Source of the DNA: Brachybacterium muris
GTDB taxonomy: Bacteria > Actinomycetota > Actinomycetes > Actinomycetales > Dermabacteraceae
Direction: 5' to 3'
NCBI RefSeq assembly: GCF_016907455.1
Contig: NZ_JAFBCB010000001.1
Coordinates: forward strand, 124,001 to 188,000
Length of the DNA stretch: 64,000 nt
Shown: positions 62,785-64,000 of the stretch, piece after piece
Numbering within the stretch: the stretch's first letter is position 1
Layout: each line of letters starts with the position of its first letter
Notes under the pieces: generated by a model
The model's database searches: none
Seen by the model: the letters and a program-made list of their open reading frames with translations, nothing else
Told to the model about the DNA's origin: nothing
Translations under genes and position numbers: made by a program

Positions 62785-62897
62785 GTAGACAGAGCGGCCC
62801 CAACGACACCACTGGTGGTCCCGAACGACGCCACCGCTACGGCAGCGACGTGGCACCCGAACCCTCGATCAGCGGACCCCAGCGAGGCGAATATTCA

Positions 62898-62902
62898 GAA
62901 AG
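62898..62902. repeat. Target-site duplication of IS copy B, right
   Basis: GAAAG, matching 60312-60316. Confidence 0.9.
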
Positions 62903-62955
62903 GACGTTCACGTGTGCGAGCGGGGGCCGGTAGACGGGAGAGCCGGCAAGGGTGC

Positions 62956-64000
62956 TCAGTAGGCGTAGGCCTCGAATGCGGCCCGCACCCTGTCGCAGAC
63001 AGTGGCGTCCGCGGTTCCCGAGATTCCTGCCGGGCCCGCGGCGCCAGGGGTACTCGCGGGGCCGGAGGTGCCGGCCAGCAGCACCTGCAGCAGCAGCCGG
63101 GCCTTCTGAGGCGGCAGGGCGCCTGCCATCACCGCACCGTTGGCGATCAGGTCGACCTCGGAACCGGGGTAGTCGTAGTGCCGGGTGGAGGTGCCGCCGG
63201 TGGCCACACGGGTCGCCACCACCACGGGCACCCCCGAGCCCACCAGCGCCCGCACCCGCGGCACAGCCGAGGCGGAGACGTGCCCCATGCCTGCCCCGGC
63301 GATCACCAGGCCATCGATCGCGTCCGGCGCCAGGGCATCCAGCATCGCCAGGTCCTCCCCGATGCCGCTCATCACCACGGGCACTCGCGGCAGGTGCTCC
63401 GGCAGCTCGCCGCCGATCAGGGCGGTGCGCTCCAGCGGCTGGTACAACAGGCGCAGGTCCTCCTCGTCCACCAGTGCCATCGGCCCCGACGGCTCGGAGG
63501 CGAAGGCGTCCACCGAGCGGGAGGAGGTCTTGGTGACCCGGTCGGCCAGGTGCACCAGCGCGTCGAACACCCCCAGCACCCCCAGCCCGCGGGCCGACGG
63601 GGCCGCCGCCGTCCGCACCGCGTCTCGCAGGTTCGCCGGACCGTCGGCGCCGGGGGCGTTCGCCGGGCGCATCGCCCCGGTGAGCACCAGTGGCGCCTCC
63701 CGGTCCCAGTAGCGGTTCAGCAAGAAGGCCGACTCCTCCAGGGTGTCGGTGCCGTGGGTGAGCACCACCCCGGCGGCGCCGTCGTCGACCGCACGACGAG
63801 CCAGTTCGAGCACGTCCCGCAGATGGGCGGCGGTCACCGAGGGAGATCCGACGTTGGCCACCTCGGTGTGGGTGACTGCCACCCCGTCGATCAGGGTGCG
63901 CGAGAGGTCGGCGCCGATGGAGGCGTCCGGGGTGGCGCGCAGGCCGGTGAGGTCCTGGGTCATGAAGATGGTCCCACCCAGGGACAGCATCGCCACCCTG
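62956..64000 (-). CDS. L-asparaginase (type I/II family), 5' end at window edge
   Basis: At least 346 residues of an asparaginase/glutaminase-family amidase: VAMLSLGGTIFM holds the first catalytic Thr (GGTI), and VVLTHGTDTLEESAF the second (HGTDT-x-E); GAMRPANAPGADGPANL follows as expected. It hydrolyses asparagine to aspartate and ammonia, presumably in the cytoplasm. The frame is still open at base 64000, and the family usually has 5-15 residues before this point, so the true start is probably just outside the window. IS copy B lies 59 bp after its stop. Confidence 0.92.
   Translation of the reverse strand, partial: RVAMLSLGGTIFMTQDLTGLRATPDASIGADLSRTLIDGVAVTHTEVANVGSPSVTAAHLRDVLELARRAVDDGAAGVVLTHGTDTLEESAFLLNRYWDREAPLVLTGAMRPANAPGADGPANLRDAVRTAAAPSARGLGVLGVFDALVHLADRVTKTSSRSVDAFASEPSGPMALVDEEDLRLLYQPLERTALIGGELPEHLPRVPVVMSGIGEDLAMLDALAPDAIDGLVIAGAGMGHVSASAVPRVRALVGSGVPVVVATRVATGGTSTRHYDYPGSEVDLIANGAVMAGALPPQKARLLLQVLLAGTSGPASTPGAAGPAGISGTADATVCDRVRAAFEAYAY

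Larger units (their letters stand above)
60317..62897 (-). mobile_element. IS21-family insertion sequence, copy B (complete, 2581 bp)
   Basis: A full element with tips TGAGTATTCG (left) and CGAATATTCA (right), i.e. imperfect inverted repeats TGARTATTCG, istA and istB in the usual overlapping order, and a 5-bp GAAAG duplication on both sides. It lies in the gap between an asparaginase gene and the GntR/ABC operon, all on the minus strand, without breaking a gene. It has the same sequence as copy A wherever both are in the window, and the opposite orientation. Confidence 0.97.

Overview
The window is very GC-rich. It has GTG and TTG starts, 4-nt stop/start overlaps (ATGA, GTGA) and many genes whose start codon sits 5-7 nt after a TANNNT box, a layout typical of leaderless actinobacterial genes. 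A class I SufE, a MetNIQ importer, DUF3870, DUF981, BlaI/M56 and YtrA-type GntR genes suggest a Gram-positive actinobacterium, perhaps a member of Micrococcales such as the Dermabacteraceae (Brachybacterium-like). The genus is inference only.

Layout. Two identical-looking IS21-family elements lie in opposite orientation near the two ends: copy A runs off the left edge and ends at 1642, and copy B is complete at 60317-62897 with a 5-bp target duplication. Copy A has cut an aldehyde dehydrogenase gene. 2.2-3.3 kb holds small stress or membrane genes. 3.3-5.7 kb is a lower-GC islet with two HEPN-type (RNxxxH) genes, one an Abi-family protein, between gene remnants. 5.8-9.1 kb has a broken M56 sensor peptidase with its BlaI repressor, nadE and a penicillin-binding-type serine hydrolase. 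9.1-13.0 kb is a probable murein-peptide recycling operon (DUF819 membrane protein, dipeptide epimerase, YkfC-like endopeptidase) with a DUF3870 gene upstream and an elaborate RNA hairpin ending in a U-rich tract in its leader. 13-17 kb has an MFS exporter, an SRPBCC protein, a hydrolase lacking its nucleophile serine, and a PatB/MalY C-S lyase.

17-32.5 kb is dominated by signalling and nucleic-acid genes: an Ser/Thr kinase, a class-C-type hydrolase, a SWIM/SNF2 pair, a ParA/MinD-like ATPase divergent from a leaderless PP2C phosphatase, and an orphan winged-helix regulator. 33-42 kb has a methyltransferase behind a hexamer microsatellite, upp, DUF981, a Phd/PIN toxin-antitoxin pair, tadA, and an M20 hydrolase followed by an AbgT transporter gene that is fused tail-to-tail to a truncated ABC ATPase gene, a rearrangement scar.

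42.4-48.2 kb encodes two neighbouring ABC importers, one SsuABC/TauABC-like and one MetNIQ, both consistent with uptake of organic sulfur compounds. 48.3-60.3 kb has an S9 peptidase, tRNA-Ser(CGA), a TetR regulator, an M20 peptidase, Dps, a rhodanese-SufE pair joined by a 16-codon bridging ORF, and a YtrA-type GntR/ABC operon directly beside IS copy B. The window ends inside an asparaginase gene.

Between genes there are several long palindromes. Two of them (32928-32988 and 56123-56179) are clearly the same repeat family, including the same internal mismatch and an 11-nt loop. Several short tandem repeats also occur. No CRISPR array, rRNA or phage module was seen.
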